Source: a virus
Virus record (IMG/VR): IMGVR_UViG_3300021090_000051
Coordinates: 1 to 43,993 of that record
DNA: 43,993 bases
Reading direction: 5' to 3' (one strand)
Below are positions 32,701 through 37,832 of this stretch, in pieces; position 1 is the first letter of the stretch, and each line of letters starts with the position of its first letter. The notes under the pieces were generated by a model. It had not been told where the DNA came from and did not search any database. It worked only from the letters and a program-made list of their open reading frames with translations. The translations under genes and the position numbers were made by a program.

Positions 32701-34870
32701 CTATGACTACCTCACCACCGCCGGCGCGACGTCCACCAGCTCCGGGCCTATGGCTTTCATCAAGGACCCGACGATCCGGGCGAACGCGGAGCGGGTGAAG
32801 AAGGAAATCGCTGCGGTCGGGGATGCACTGGTCGAGCACGGGCTGCTGTCAGAGGAGGCACATGAGCAATACCGTGACAGTTACCTGCCGCGGCTCTACC
32901 TGAAGCACCTGCTCTCCGAGGGCGACTTCCAGCGGCTCGGCGCCGGCAAGAAGCCCTCCGACATGGGCTACCTGAAAGAGCGCAAGGATATCCCCGAGGA
33001 TGTGCGCAAGGTGATCTTGGGCGAGATCACTGACCCCGGCTTCCTCGGGGCCGTGGCGGTGGCGAAGCCGCTGCGCGACATGGTGCTGCTCGATTGGCTC
33101 TCCAACATCGCGCAGCGCAAGGATTGGGTGCTGAAGGGAGTCCTGGTCGAGTGGGGCGAGATCAACCTGCTGAAACCGGCCGCGACACCAGATATGTTCG
33201 GCGGCGGGGTCAAGAAGCGGCTGGTCAGCGCCTATTGGCTCAAGGACGAGGCGACGCGGATCCGGCGCCAGGCCGAGTTTTACGACCCGGCCACGGCGAA
33301 GCGCGCGATCGAGTTGGCGCTCAAAATGGAGCGCACGGCGAATGACGCGCTCGCCGGCCTCAAGGTTGACCACAAGATGTTCCGGCAGATCCCGGACACG
33401 CCGCGCTACGGGCGGCTGAGGGGTATATGGGTGCGGAGCGAAATCTACGACGATCTGATGGGGGTCAACGATTTCCTGCCGCTCGAGCCCGGTTTCTTCC
33501 AGAACCTCCTCGGATATGGCGGCGTCGGGACCAAGATCACGCAGCTCTGGAAGACCGGGAAGGTGGCGTTGAATCCGCCCTCGCAAATCCGCAACTTCAT
33601 GTCGAACGGCGTGCTGCTGCAGCTCTCCGGGGTGGCGTTGCCAATGGTGCCGGTGCGGGTCACGCAGGCGGCGCGCGAAATCATGAACAATGGCGAGCAC
33701 TGGAAGATCGCCAAGAAGTATGGCGTCACAGAATCCACGTTCACGGCTCAGGAGCTTTACCGGGCAAAGCGCGAGCTGCTCGACCTCGAGCAGCAGATGG
33801 GCACCCTTTCGCCGCTCGGGCAACTGCACAGGATCGCCGCGCGAGTCATGGACTTCGGGGGCGATACCTATCAATTCATGGAGGCGCTGTTCAAGACCGC
33901 CAAGATCATCGACGCCATGGCGGAGGGCATGAGCGAGGAGAAGGCCGCGCTTGAGGCGCAGAAGTGGCTGTTCGATTACTCGCTGGTCGCGAAGGAAGTC
34001 CGGTATCTGCGGAACGCACCGATCGGCGTGCCCTTCCTCACCTTCCAGGTGAAAGTGCTGCCCCGCATGGCCGAGGTTGCGCTGCTGCACCCCTGGCGCT
34101 TCCTGCCGTGGGCGGCGCTGCTCTACGGCATGAGCTATGCCCTCGCCGCGGGCTATGACGTCGACGACGATGATCTGGAGAAGCTGAAGCAGGCGCTCCC
34201 CGACTGGCTGCGCGAGCGGGGCCACACGATGCTGCTGCCCTTCAAGGACGCTCAGGGTCGGTGGCAGGTCCTCGACCTGGGCTATTACTTCCCGTGGACG
34301 AATTGGACGGAGCTTGCCCGGAACATCAAGGCCGGCGAAGTCGGCAAGGCTGTCCAGACCGCAGGCTTGTTCTCCGGGCCGGTCACGGACTTGATCGTAG
34401 CGATCAAAACCGGGCGCGACCCCTTCACGGACAGGGACATCTGGAAGGCGGGCGACCCGCCGGCGCGCCAGGCGATGGCATTGCTCAACTACCTGTGGAC
34501 GATGGGCGCCCCGCCATTCCTGACCAGCATGGGCTTCGTGGGCCACGCCACGCGCGCCTATACGGGCGAGACGAACCGCTATGGTGACCCGCTCTCCACG
34601 CCCACCCAGGCCGCGCTGCGCCTGTTCGGGGTCAATATCTACGCCCTCGAGCCCGAGCAGAGCCGGGCGGCGAACATCCGCAAGCAGCAATTCGAGATTG
34701 GGGAGGTCAGGACCGCGGCGAAGCAGAAGTTGCTGGACCGGTCACTCAGTCCCGAGCGCCGTGAAGCGATCAGCGAGGAGTATCAGACCGAGGCGCGGCG
34801 CAGGCAGGAGAAGCTGCTGAAGTACATCAGGGAGAGCGGCATCCACCCGAATCTTCAGGCGGCACCTTAA
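23774..34870 (+). CDS. Giant polyvalent protein (3698 residues): ParB-like, InPase-like, zeta-kinase, N6-methylase, ART, HExxH peptidase, LPD-type C-terminus
   Basis: Domains by residue. 1-360: low-complexity virion-type region. 365-535: Ala/Gly-rich hydrophobic segments (GIIGAAAGGIMGAP), likely membrane-active. 690-1053: ParB/ddrB-like domain (LARFRR-type helices, LSNTGGSAQFSDVEKA). 1158-1296: inorganic pyrophosphatase-like polyvalent domain (DGDHVDVFV). 1451-1711: zeta-toxin-like P-loop kinase, Walker A GGTGAGKTSS at 1552-1561. 1872-2173: N6-adenine methylase with EPAMGTGHF (1992) and NPPFG (2058). 2400-2556: ADP-ribosyltransferase-like (VVYHGS). 2564-2746: metallopeptidase with HEGTHH (2641). 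2778-2890: a second ART-like segment (YRLGYKG). 2910-3696: long helical region with WRFLPWAALLYGMSYALAAGY, like LPD38. Related giants (DarB-like) enter with DNA and protect it. The helicase that usually follows the methylase is absent. Four small ORFs are nested in it. Confidence 0.85.
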   Translation: MDQFTPSNVPPEKQYLLNPAGPTPGSIAARSGLGPLGSEAALRPAVSFSEGERGQIEASERQPGSLAALDLEISRTTNPATLALLNQERARLATPVISQKPPSWQEVLEMPEMQGLDFDQREEARNQYFLEAVSPTVPTEQMTAARAAFDADTKPSALNRAVNAIGDVIRGAGIRVFGEIGKPVDVTKPALPLSHPNSFTPIPTRKPELAMTPVPLVPAVAVSSEGWRAAELARQGINRGLLTGTEGPATPVTLVPRAEQDFPGQGVRDMFAQAAQVRANENKVTNILGSGFMRGTEQILSGWKNAIPVVVNTVAEAIDRPHLAASGKPSGIGRMDVTGAPFIPGMESYPPPAVAQKKWDDLIGVDEHAVWLGSHVSEQMPQMVGFLSAASIPRVANAYLIAMGASSAGQQYQQTAGKGLDSQARLADAWVNGTVEALFEKLPLEVWIKLHKWVKGMPAEQAATALGKMLAAAGVTVRGVAAVGGQAAVEGSQEALTQIAQNLSQRYIAGDKSVNWNDNVKEAGIIGAAAGGIMGAPHVVAASSMRRPASQSAPEVGKPEVGVPEPLGEAPTTVAEMLGKTPAQTVKTPAAAPNIGKTPAEPEKPQERLATVNRLLSELSGSIQRAREPGAEESRRAQLPYLEQRGGELIAERARLEKEINPDVDIGRLQRQNRDRGRAASVAQMQSIANSPDYDRLATAPIPDVGSPMVSVVNNEATIAPGDYGKSATTTLADGTKMPVRYAVVEASDVIASHDVEGTENKAYFGKPKAGTVVALTNGRVAGLQAAYQRGKASGYLERLVADPEHGVSADAIRAKKQPMLVRVYDDTFNQLPRLAQLSNTGGSAQFSDVEKARNDAAALESLDGFAPSESGDVTAASNLPFARRFIQTVVPENERAEMLTARGELSQAGAKRIRAAAFTKAYGGGDILIRMVESTDDNVRSITAGLMRAAPAVAKLRDKVAAKALHDLDITPELVRAIEEFSRLRDEGTSVGAWLAQADIFGEGIPPEVVELLGFLEDNARSPRRIAEFMERYLQAAESLGTPLQGTIFERAAPRKAGVVRAIRKEMGNERETGLREGAQPPAAAAGRGAEADTRAGAEPVPGAGGARAEGGAAALKEDAGEGAAVDQAAHEAATSPENALPEPTKEQKEAGNYQKGHIKIGGLEISIENPAGSVRSGETRHGDKWQVTMKAHYGYVLDTEGTDGDHVDVFVKEGTLEDWNGTVFVVNQNNAAGKMDEHKAMIGYDSLEEARAAYLENYTKGWESRIRSIAELPLDQFKSWATDETDTGPKGGELVVDELRQELDDVLADLGAWVDKNVVPKAAMLPAEAQENLIPILSRLFTVAIKKGYRDFAAASKFVMGEIRKKAAELADLINESLLRRAYAQAGGKETADAETVRSDQGPVGGGRRAAEAGEDARGANLQREAEARPAAGDALPRGEYGEARDQVNQIPRAEHLSEDERTVETRFRDWVWGNLDEAVAEYRRRFGTIISTDDARELSPDYAASKESRSQFSRAVHEPARFLAKQVYERMLKEPAPKGKPDLVVFTAGGTGAGKTSSIRDVPWLKAIAQGAQMVYDTNMSSERSAAEKIDQALAAGNQVTVIYSYRDPVDALVNGALPRAIKRGRTITLAAHIETHGGSLETLPKLYRRYRGDLGVDFRFVDNSLGKGQIREITLEELAEKPHNINEESLYEALRAEREAGRISETVFRATLGDDRRGRPGVQRGARNLEESQGEPGAEGAVRQAGEGGGEEPQLQLGAGQSRGPVEAEHERPQPLERPERPEASDREGRAAREPAGAGDSRQMGLGFAEEGEGDGGGRDVAAAAEGAGGHGERGDLERPSGRRDERRAGQRDTAVAGYTGPALAVHTNYTITADDDLGGGGAKTKTKQNLAAIRLVKQLAKDERLATSEEQHVLVKYVGWGGLKSVFDEGNAEWAKERAELKELLAPKEFEAARRSVLDAHYTSETVVQGIYSALNRMGFTGGRVLEPAMGTGHFFGLMEPGVSSRSQLIGVELDPLTGMIARQLYQRADIKAPRGFQEVNVPAGYFDAVVGNPPFGSQTIPDETDSELPTLSIHNFFFAKSVKSLRPGGLLAMVVSHYFMDARTSEARAWIAKRAELVGAIRLPNTAFLKNANTEVTTDIVFLRRLTEEDAKARKAPAWLKVGEVTDEETKQPIPLNQYFIENPDMMLGRMTLGGTMYGAKLEATLEANKGEKLEEAIAEAVKKLPAAIYQPTERTVAEITEPTELVPNTVKVGGFFVLPDSRIARRAPDVMDKRQHEVYEIPNERAGARIRGMIRVRDALRKLMRAEMVGDDDVTLRYLRSELNRLYDGYVKKNGYINNIGNRRAFQDDPDLPLIEGLERDYDPGVSKDVAARKKMGITEEPGEGGTALSRNFQTDTPEFKRWFGDSKVVDDEGKPLVVYHGSETGGRFKVFKPTKTLLGNNAIFLTDDKGTAAGYGRVMPLYATIKKPLVVDAEGETWGEFGSLHPLIDEAVDGEHDGVIVKNIQDTSSEDGGGAESTVYVAFRPEQIKSATGNRGTFSPESADIRYSRGMAGAGGMALKDVNAVANIFRGRLKGLPPLHVLETVAKAPEALKRDIRALGGERDTAGAWHNGEVYLFAENLRNPEHAAWVILHEGTHHGLRGMWGRSLDPLLMNLYLRNKSLRQAAEEQRVRNRKLSVVQATEEALANMGADNIPQSVWAQIVAWVKRALRGMGVRLRLTDADVRDLVARALRYVKNPQDKTHLMSGTALHPSWQSEAELPRSAGDKVTVYRLGYKGETSPAGKWVGTAERVARHLGQYDDLLAQSGDTLYAYELPREQARFLMPNKVIPSLKGTEQKLPEKVDAMLVAAKPLAPLYEAGDITGGAIEAYLGAERGTTALSRTVGQPAMPKGRGTLNHPAVRSGYRTWAKKTIDTLDSWLEPIGKLPEKERYLVERYKTLGRIAKADELAGYIRKAFVGSTAEDKQAVYDYLTTAGATSTSSGPMAFIKDPTIRANAERVKKEIAAVGDALVEHGLLSEEAHEQYRDSYLPRLYLKHLLSEGDFQRLGAGKKPSDMGYLKERKDIPEDVRKVILGEITDPGFLGAVAVAKPLRDMVLLDWLSNIAQRKDWVLKGVLVEWGEINLLKPAATPDMFGGGVKKRLVSAYWLKDEATRIRRQAEFYDPATAKRAIELALKMERTANDALAGLKVDHKMFRQIPDTPRYGRLRGIWVRSEIYDDLMGVNDFLPLEPGFFQNLLGYGGVGTKITQLWKTGKVALNPPSQIRNFMSNGVLLQLSGVALPMVPVRVTQAAREIMNNGEHWKIAKKYGVTESTFTAQELYRAKRELLDLEQQMGTLSPLGQLHRIAARVMDFGGDTYQFMEALFKTAKIIDAMAEGMSEEKAALEAQKWLFDYSLVAKEVRYLRNAPIGVPFLTFQVKVLPRMAEVALLHPWRFLPWAALLYGMSYALAAGYDVDDDDLEKLKQALPDWLRERGHTMLLPFKDAQGRWQVLDLGYYFPWTNWTELARNIKAGEVGKAVQTAGLFSGPVTDLIVAIKTGRDPFTDRDIWKAGDPPARQAMALLNYLWTMGAPPFLTSMGFVGHATRAYTGETNRYGDPLSTPTQAALRLFGVNIYALEPEQSRAANIRKQQFEIGEVRTAAKQKLLDRSLSPERREAISEEYQTEARRRQEKLLKYIRESGIHPNLQAAP
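26982..27155 (+). CDS. Nested small ORF 1 inside the giant gene
   Basis: A 57-residue basic helical protein (MSVKQDYVKERNRLLRL...) in the +1 frame relative to the giant gene. AAGGAG lies at 26968-26973, 8 nt before the ATG. In the giant frame the same bases give a Gly/Ala/Arg/Glu-rich linker between the ParB-like and pyrophosphatase-like domains. The nested product has balanced composition (Lys, Leu, Gln, Phe) and ordered helices, so this frame looks like the one under selection. No family recognised. Confidence 0.6.
   Translation: MSVKQDYVKERNRLLRLPGAERKQTRERARSRFPGLVALAQKAAQPRSRKMLAKALQ
27957..28124 (+). CDS. Nested small ORF 2 inside the giant gene
   Basis: A 55-residue protein starting MPKQYEAIRDRLVGEGVPLK, with KTRAARIYNAKRKRGRPPVT near the centre. 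This matches a small basic protein type seen in many phage genomes (K-x-Y-x-x-[IM]-R-D-x-L..AKT-x-A-A-[RK]-I-[YF]-N-A). AAGGAG at 27944-27949 precedes the ATG at good distance. It shares the +1 frame with the other nested ORFs. The giant frame here is a low-complexity linker before the zeta-kinase domain. Confidence 0.7.
   Translation: MPKQYEAIRDRLVGEGVPLKQAKTRAARIYNAKRKRGRPPVTRYHGASMARRGIR
28857..29084 (+). CDS. Nested small ORF 3 inside the giant gene
   Basis: A 75-residue protein (MKPSVQNAKLAESRKPSSG...) read in the +1 frame; GAGGA at 28844-28848 precedes it. Central helix AVPGFKEALEISKNRKVSPELKAQSDKLVKAAV is amphipathic. It overlaps the last 20 residues of the zeta-kinase domain and then the linker. 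Its stop is 9 nt before nested ORF 4, so the two form a small operon inside the larger gene. Confidence 0.6.
   Translation: MKPSVQNAKLAESRKPSSGQPSVTIGEAVPGFKEALEISKNRKVSPELKAQSDKLVKAAVRNLNYNSVRDNPEVR
29094..29378 (+). CDS. Nested small ORF 4 inside the giant gene
   Basis: A 94-residue, mostly helical protein starting MNDHSLLNAPNVLKPATVK, with IADRWASGSPKKVKAMEAAGTLLPRLKEQ and ending LQLRDIPALP. The wording IADRWASG..P..VKA.EA.G.LLP.L is that of an independent phage protein type. GAGG at 29083-29086 is upstream. The +1 frame is shared with ORFs 1-3, and the giant frame reads an RGEPAQ-rich linker of about 95 residues over this gene before the methylase domain. Confidence 0.7.
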   Translation: MNDHSLLNAPNVLKPATVKAVLRESLRVQGIADRWASGSPKKVKAMEAAGTLLPRLKEQADMENEAISNARVGGAMSDVPDSEILQLRDIPALP

Positions 34871-35193
34871 CGTGGCCGGTCCAATTCGGGCAGGCTGATA
34901 TCCTCCTGCCGCACGTCAGGGCAGGTGAACACCACCTGGTTCATTTCCCGGTTGCGATACAGGAAGCACTTCACGTCGAGTGGCTCGCCGAGCGGGGATG
35001 GCACCACCACTATCCGTAGGTCCTCCGTCGCGCTCAGCGCCTTCTCTGAGGCAACGTATGGGCCTTCGCGCACCCGCTGGTCGGTCGTCTTGCCTGTGGT
35101 CGTGCGCGGCGGCTCCCTCATGGCTGCGACACCGATCACGGTGGCGATCGCCGCCACTACTAGACCCGCACCAAGTAGCCTTTGCCGGTTCAC
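34867..35193 (-). CDS. Membrane-anchored periplasmic-type protein near attP
   Basis: A 108-residue reverse-strand protein read from GTG 35193, tail-to-tail with the giant gene (4-nt overlap). It has an N-terminal hydrophobic anchor (LLGAGLVVAAIATVIGVAAM) and a short charged domain with two cysteines (VKCFLYR, VFTCPDV). GGGAGGGG lies upstream, but an ATG-CTG-GCG-TGA tripeptide frame overlaps the GTG. Lying alone between the virion genes and attP on the opposite strand, it looks like a lysogenic-conversion or superinfection-exclusion gene, though this is a positional inference. Confidence 0.55.
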   Translation of the reverse strand: MNRQRLLGAGLVVAAIATVIGVAAMREPPRTTTGKTTDQRVREGPYVASEKALSATEDLRIVVVPSPLGEPLDVKCFLYRNREMNQVVFTCPDVRQEDISLPELDRPR

Positions 35194-35204
35194 GCCAGCA
35201 TGCT

Positions 35205-35455
35205 ACCCCTCCCGGTTGGAAAATTCACACCCTATCCCCCTGAGGTTTTCTCATAATTTTAGGAGGTAGAATTCTCCAACTCGCCACGGATACCCGTAGC
35301 GGTTCAAGGCGTTGTGTTCCATGTGAAACGTGCCTTGGGCGCACGAGGTCGTGAGTTCGAATCTCACCACCCTGACCAATAATTCAGTGACTTGCAGCCT
35401 CAGAAAGTTGGAAAATTATTGACGTTTTCCAGTAAGTTGGAAAATTCCGGCCTGC
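35205..35455. other. attP region with tRNA-Pro(TGG) identity core at 35329-35378
   Basis: The core carries the 3' half of a tRNA-Pro gene: anticodon stem CGTGC (35329-35333), loop CTTGGGC with anticodon TGG (35336-35338), GCACG, variable AGGTC, T stem GTGAG/CTCAC around TTCGAAT, acceptor strand CACCCTG, discriminator A and CCA at 35376-35378. No 5' half with a D arm or matching acceptor (CAGGGTG) is present, so this is a tRNA fragment and not a gene. It lies 145 nt from the integrase stop, with four arm repeats flanking. This is how integrases that target a tRNA gene restore its 3' end on insertion. Inferred attB: the host tRNA-Pro(TGG) gene. Confidence 0.8.
35215..35446. repeat. Four integrase arm-type repeats GTTGGAAAATT
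   Basis: Copies at 35215-35225, 35407-35417 and 35436-35446 are identical and in the same orientation; an inverted copy with one change (GTTGGAGAATT) is at 35270-35280. Two lie left and two right of the tRNA core, at distances fitting P and P' arms. The 14-nt stretch AAGTTGGAAAATT is shared by the two right-hand copies. Confidence 0.75.
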
Positions 35456-35471
35456 TACTAATAGCGGTGGC

Positions 35472-35510
35472 CCAGGTTGCAACCTGGTTTCTGCCGTAAG
35501 AAACCAGGTT
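35472..35510. repeat. Overlapping palindrome and hairpin near the integrase end
   Basis: CCAGGTTGCAACCTGG (35472-35487) is a perfect 16-bp palindrome. AACCTGGTTTCT (35481-35492) pairs with AGAAACCAGGTT (35499-35510) around GCCGTA, a 12-bp stem. The two alternatives share the central bases, and ATAACCGGGTTTT follows. It lies just past the integrase stop, so it could terminate the leftward operon or be a site for an excision or host factor; no T-tract on the reverse strand is evident. Confidence 0.6.
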
Positions 35511-35522
35511 ATAACCGGGTTT

Positions 35523-36707
35523 TCATCCGGCCTTCTTGCTGACCCTCGGCAACGGTGTCACCACGGCGGGGCGGCGGCGGTACACGGTCTTGGTGATGGC
35601 GGAGTCGGCGTGATCGCCGCGGGCCTGCGCGTCGGCGAGATCGGGGCTGTCACTGATCGCCTTGGCCTTGATGTCGTGAAAGTGGAAGGCATGGGCCGGC
35701 ACGCCGGCGCGTTCTCGGGTGCGGCGCCAATCCGAATTGAACGCCGAGATGCCGTAGGGCTTGCCAGTGCGGGCGAGAAACAGCGGGGCCGTCTCGAGGT
35801 CCTTCACGTCCCGCTGTCCGCCCCGGACCTTGGCGCGGACCCGGAGCGCGCGCGTGATGACTTCTCTGAGGTCGTCGGTCCACGGCACGAGCCGGTATTT
35901 CATGGGCGCCCCGGCGCGGCGCTTGTTGAGCGTCAATCGCAGGTGCGGCTTCGTGAGATCGGCATCGGAGAGCATGATCCTGAGCAGCATGCCGCGCCTG
36001 GCCCCGTTCATCTGCGCGAGGTCCATCAAGCATTGCATCGTGGCTGACGCCTTCTCATAGACCTTCATGAAGGCGTCGTCGTCGTGATACTGCTCGCGCG
36101 GCCGCTCGCGGTTGTACTCAAGCTGGAGGCAGGGGTTGTACTCGGTGTAGCCCCACTCTGTCTTCGCCATCTTCAAGATGCGCGAGAGGCATTTCACTTC
36201 CCGGTTGACGCCGACCGGCCGCCCGCTGTGGACGATCTTGGTGCGCTGGTCGGTGAACTCCCGCTTCGCCTCCGCGCGCAGGTATTGCGTCAGGTCCATG
36301 GTGCGCAGGAACGGCCCGGTCGAGGCCTCGGCTTCGTTCCTGGCGTAGCGGCGGTGCCCGAATACCGCCTTCAGCCGCTTGCAGTAGGCGGTGCGGTGGT
36401 CTTTGGTCGTGCCGGTCAGGGTGGGCAGGACCTCGCGCTCGTAGCGTTCGATCAACTCGGCGATGGTGCCTGTGGCTGCGGTCTCGGCGGGCTGTTCGGT
36501 GACGAACAGCTTGACCCATTCCTGCCGGGCGATGGCCTTGTCGGGTCCGAGGGGGTGACAGTTCTTGCCGGGGAAATGGGTGGCGAACAGCCGGCGCATT
36601 TCCTCGTTCACCGGGCGCACGTAGTACCGCCCCTTGACCGGATACACGCCAAGCGGCAGATCCTTGTGCTTCTTCCGACCCCTCCCCACGCGCGAATTAG
36701 ACAACAT
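35523..36707 (-). CDS. int: Tyrosine-family site-specific integrase
   Basis: A 394-residue protein. The N-terminal 90 residues are basic and probably bind arm sites (RVGRGRKKHKD). A core-binding helical region follows (IAELIERYEREVLPTLTG). The catalytic domain has box I MNGARRGML with Arg237, then HFHDIKAKA with His344 and Lys347 in place of the usual second Arg, RGDHAD with His366, and the nucleophile Tyr376 in TVYRRRP. This Lys variant occurs in a subgroup of phage integrases. It should recombine attP (about 150 nt downstream) with a host tRNA-Pro(TGG). The start overlaps the stop of the HNH gene by 11 nt, so it lies in the leftward operon. Confidence 0.9.
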   Translation of the reverse strand: MLSNSRVGRGRKKHKDLPLGVYPVKGRYYVRPVNEEMRRLFATHFPGKNCHPLGPDKAIARQEWVKLFVTEQPAETAATGTIAELIERYEREVLPTLTGTTKDHRTAYCKRLKAVFGHRRYARNEAEASTGPFLRTMDLTQYLRAEAKREFTDQRTKIVHSGRPVGVNREVKCLSRILKMAKTEWGYTEYNPCLQLEYNRERPREQYHDDDAFMKVYEKASATMQCLMDLAQMNGARRGMLLRIMLSDADLTKPHLRLTLNKRRAGAPMKYRLVPWTDDLREVITRALRVRAKVRGGQRDVKDLETAPLFLARTGKPYGISAFNSDWRRTRERAGVPAHAFHFHDIKAKAISDSPDLADAQARGDHADSAITKTVYRRRPAVVTPLPRVSKKAG

Positions 36708-37164
36708 GTTTCCACTTCCTGCCAGCCCTGATGTTCTCGATGGTCTTGTGTCCGACGCCGTATATCTTCGCTAGTTTCTGGTCGCTCAGCGTGCTGGCCT
36801 TGATTTCCCTGACCTTTTCATCGGTCAGTTTCGCGCCAGGTCGGCGTGACCCGAGAGGGTGACGGCCTCGCTCGAAAGCCTCGCGCGTGTTCAAAGCGTC
36901 ATCGCCTAGATGCAGATGCGCCGGATTGACGCAACATGGAATGTCGCAGGAGTGCAGCACGAGCTGGCCGCCAGGTTCTCCGACGAACACACGATATGAG
37001 AGGCGATGCGCCCACTCCTGACCTCTGTGGTAGGCGATCCCGTAGCCCCGCGGAGTCGTGCCGCCCATCCAAATCCAGCACCCCGACCACGGCAGACGCT
37101 CTATCTTTGACAGAATCTTCTCCGGCGTGAGTTCGCGGAGCCGAGGTTTTTTGGTCCAGTCCAT
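36697..37164 (-). CDS. HNH endonuclease with C-terminal DNA-binding helices, next to int
   Basis: A 155-residue protein. The HNH_3-like core is WSGCWIWMGGTTPRGYG .. HRLSYRVFVGE .. VLHSCDIPCCVNPAHLHLG, giving the H-C..N..H metal site. The C-terminal region GAKLTDEKVREIKAS..SDQKLAKIYGVGHKTIENIRAGRKW is a helix-turn-helix often found in intron- or phage-borne homing endonucleases. It lies in the leftward operon directly before the integrase gene with an 11-nt overlap, so both are made together. It could be a homing endonuclease or help packaging; a different family from the NUMOD copies. Confidence 0.8.
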   Translation of the reverse strand: MDWTKKPRLRELTPEKILSKIERLPWSGCWIWMGGTTPRGYGIAYHRGQEWAHRLSYRVFVGEPGGQLVLHSCDIPCCVNPAHLHLGDDALNTREAFERGRHPLGSRRPGAKLTDEKVREIKASTLSDQKLAKIYGVGHKTIENIRAGRKWKHVV

Positions 37165-37194
37165 GTCGTGAGATCCTATGCTTTGTCTTGACTA

Positions 37195-37389
37195 TCACTT
37201 CACCAGCTCAGCAACCGGCGCCAGGGCGTTCTTGAGCCTGGCGAGCTCGGCGGCGGCATCCTCCCGGCTCTCGTAGGTCGTCCAGCGGTGCTTGCAGCGG
37301 CAGCACTCCCGCCGGCGCCGGATGGTCTGCCCGGCGGGCTCGGTGCGGATCACGGCGCTGTCGGCGTGGTGGCAGATCGGGCAGTTCAT
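37195..37389 (-). CDS. NrdR-like zinc ribbon protein lacking the ATP cone
   Basis: A 64-residue protein matching the N-terminal zinc-ribbon of the ribonucleotide-reductase repressor NrdR: Cys3 and Cys6 in MNCPICHH, IRRRREC, Cys29 and Cys32 in ECCRCKHRWTTYE. In NrdR the ribbon binds DNA and a following ATP-cone domain senses nucleotides; here that domain is missing, and a short helix ends the protein. It may bind NrdR boxes as a minimal DNA-binding protein. AGGA lies upstream. The start overlaps the stop of the next gene by 4 nt (ATGA). Confidence 0.8.
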   Translation of the reverse strand: MNCPICHHADSAVIRTEPAGQTIRRRRECCRCKHRWTTYESREDAAAELARLKNALAPVAELVK

Positions 37390-37832
37390 GGGTTCCTGTT
37401 CCCGATAAGATTCCGCAGCGCGTCCGCCGCCAGGCCGAGTTTCAACATGGTGTCGTGTTGCCGGGCTGCGGGATGTGGCGCGCCGATGAGCTTCCCGTGC
37501 CACAGCGGTTCCACGGCGTCACACGCGATGCGTCCGAAGCAGATCACGATGTCTGGCTTGTGGTACTCGAGTACGGCGGCGATGTGTGCCGGGTCCGGCG
37601 TCGCCACGAAGTCGGGGCGGCCGGAGATCTCGCGGGAGACCTCATCCCAATGAATCGTCCGGCAGAGTTCCTCGCCGAACGTGGCATTGAGATTGCGCCC
37701 GCTCGCGCATCCAGCGAACAGGGCGTAGGGAATCAGCCTACGGCGATACCGTTCGCCGTACCGCTCAATCAGGGCACGGACCCGCTCGGGATCTCTGGCC
37801 CATTGATTCTGTAGAAACGCGAGGATGGTCAC
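37386..37832 (-). CDS. Uracil-DNA-glycosylase-superfamily-like protein
   Basis: A 148-residue protein read from GTG 37832. The second half has HKPDIVICFGRIACDAVEPLWHGK followed by LIGAPHPAARQ, recalling the strand-loop and H-P-[AS] motif of UDG-family enzymes, and YALFAGCASGRNLNATFG in the first half could be the pocket. The usual water-activating GQDPY motif is not visible, so activity is unclear. The start overlaps the next gene upstream as GTGA. It is part of a series of small leftward genes with base-repair look. Confidence 0.5.
   Translation of the reverse strand: MTILAFLQNQWARDPERVRALIERYGERYRRRLIPYALFAGCASGRNLNATFGEELCRTIHWDEVSREISGRPDFVATPDPAHIAAVLEYHKPDIVICFGRIACDAVEPLWHGKLIGAPHPAARQHDTMLKLGLAADALRNLIGNRNP

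Noticed and set aside
32849-34690. 613-codon reverse-strand open frame inside the giant gene
   Set aside because: Antisense of a region with clear LPD-type protein in the forward frame; no ribosome site and no family.
35281-35378. Complete tRNA gene at attP
   Set aside because: Anticodon and T arms and the 3' end fit tRNA-Pro, but no D arm or 5' acceptor strand (CAGGGTG) is upstream, so it is a fragment.
35481-35510. Rho-independent terminator for the integrase gene
   Set aside because: The stem is good, but no T-tract follows on the reverse strand; left as an unexplained hairpin.
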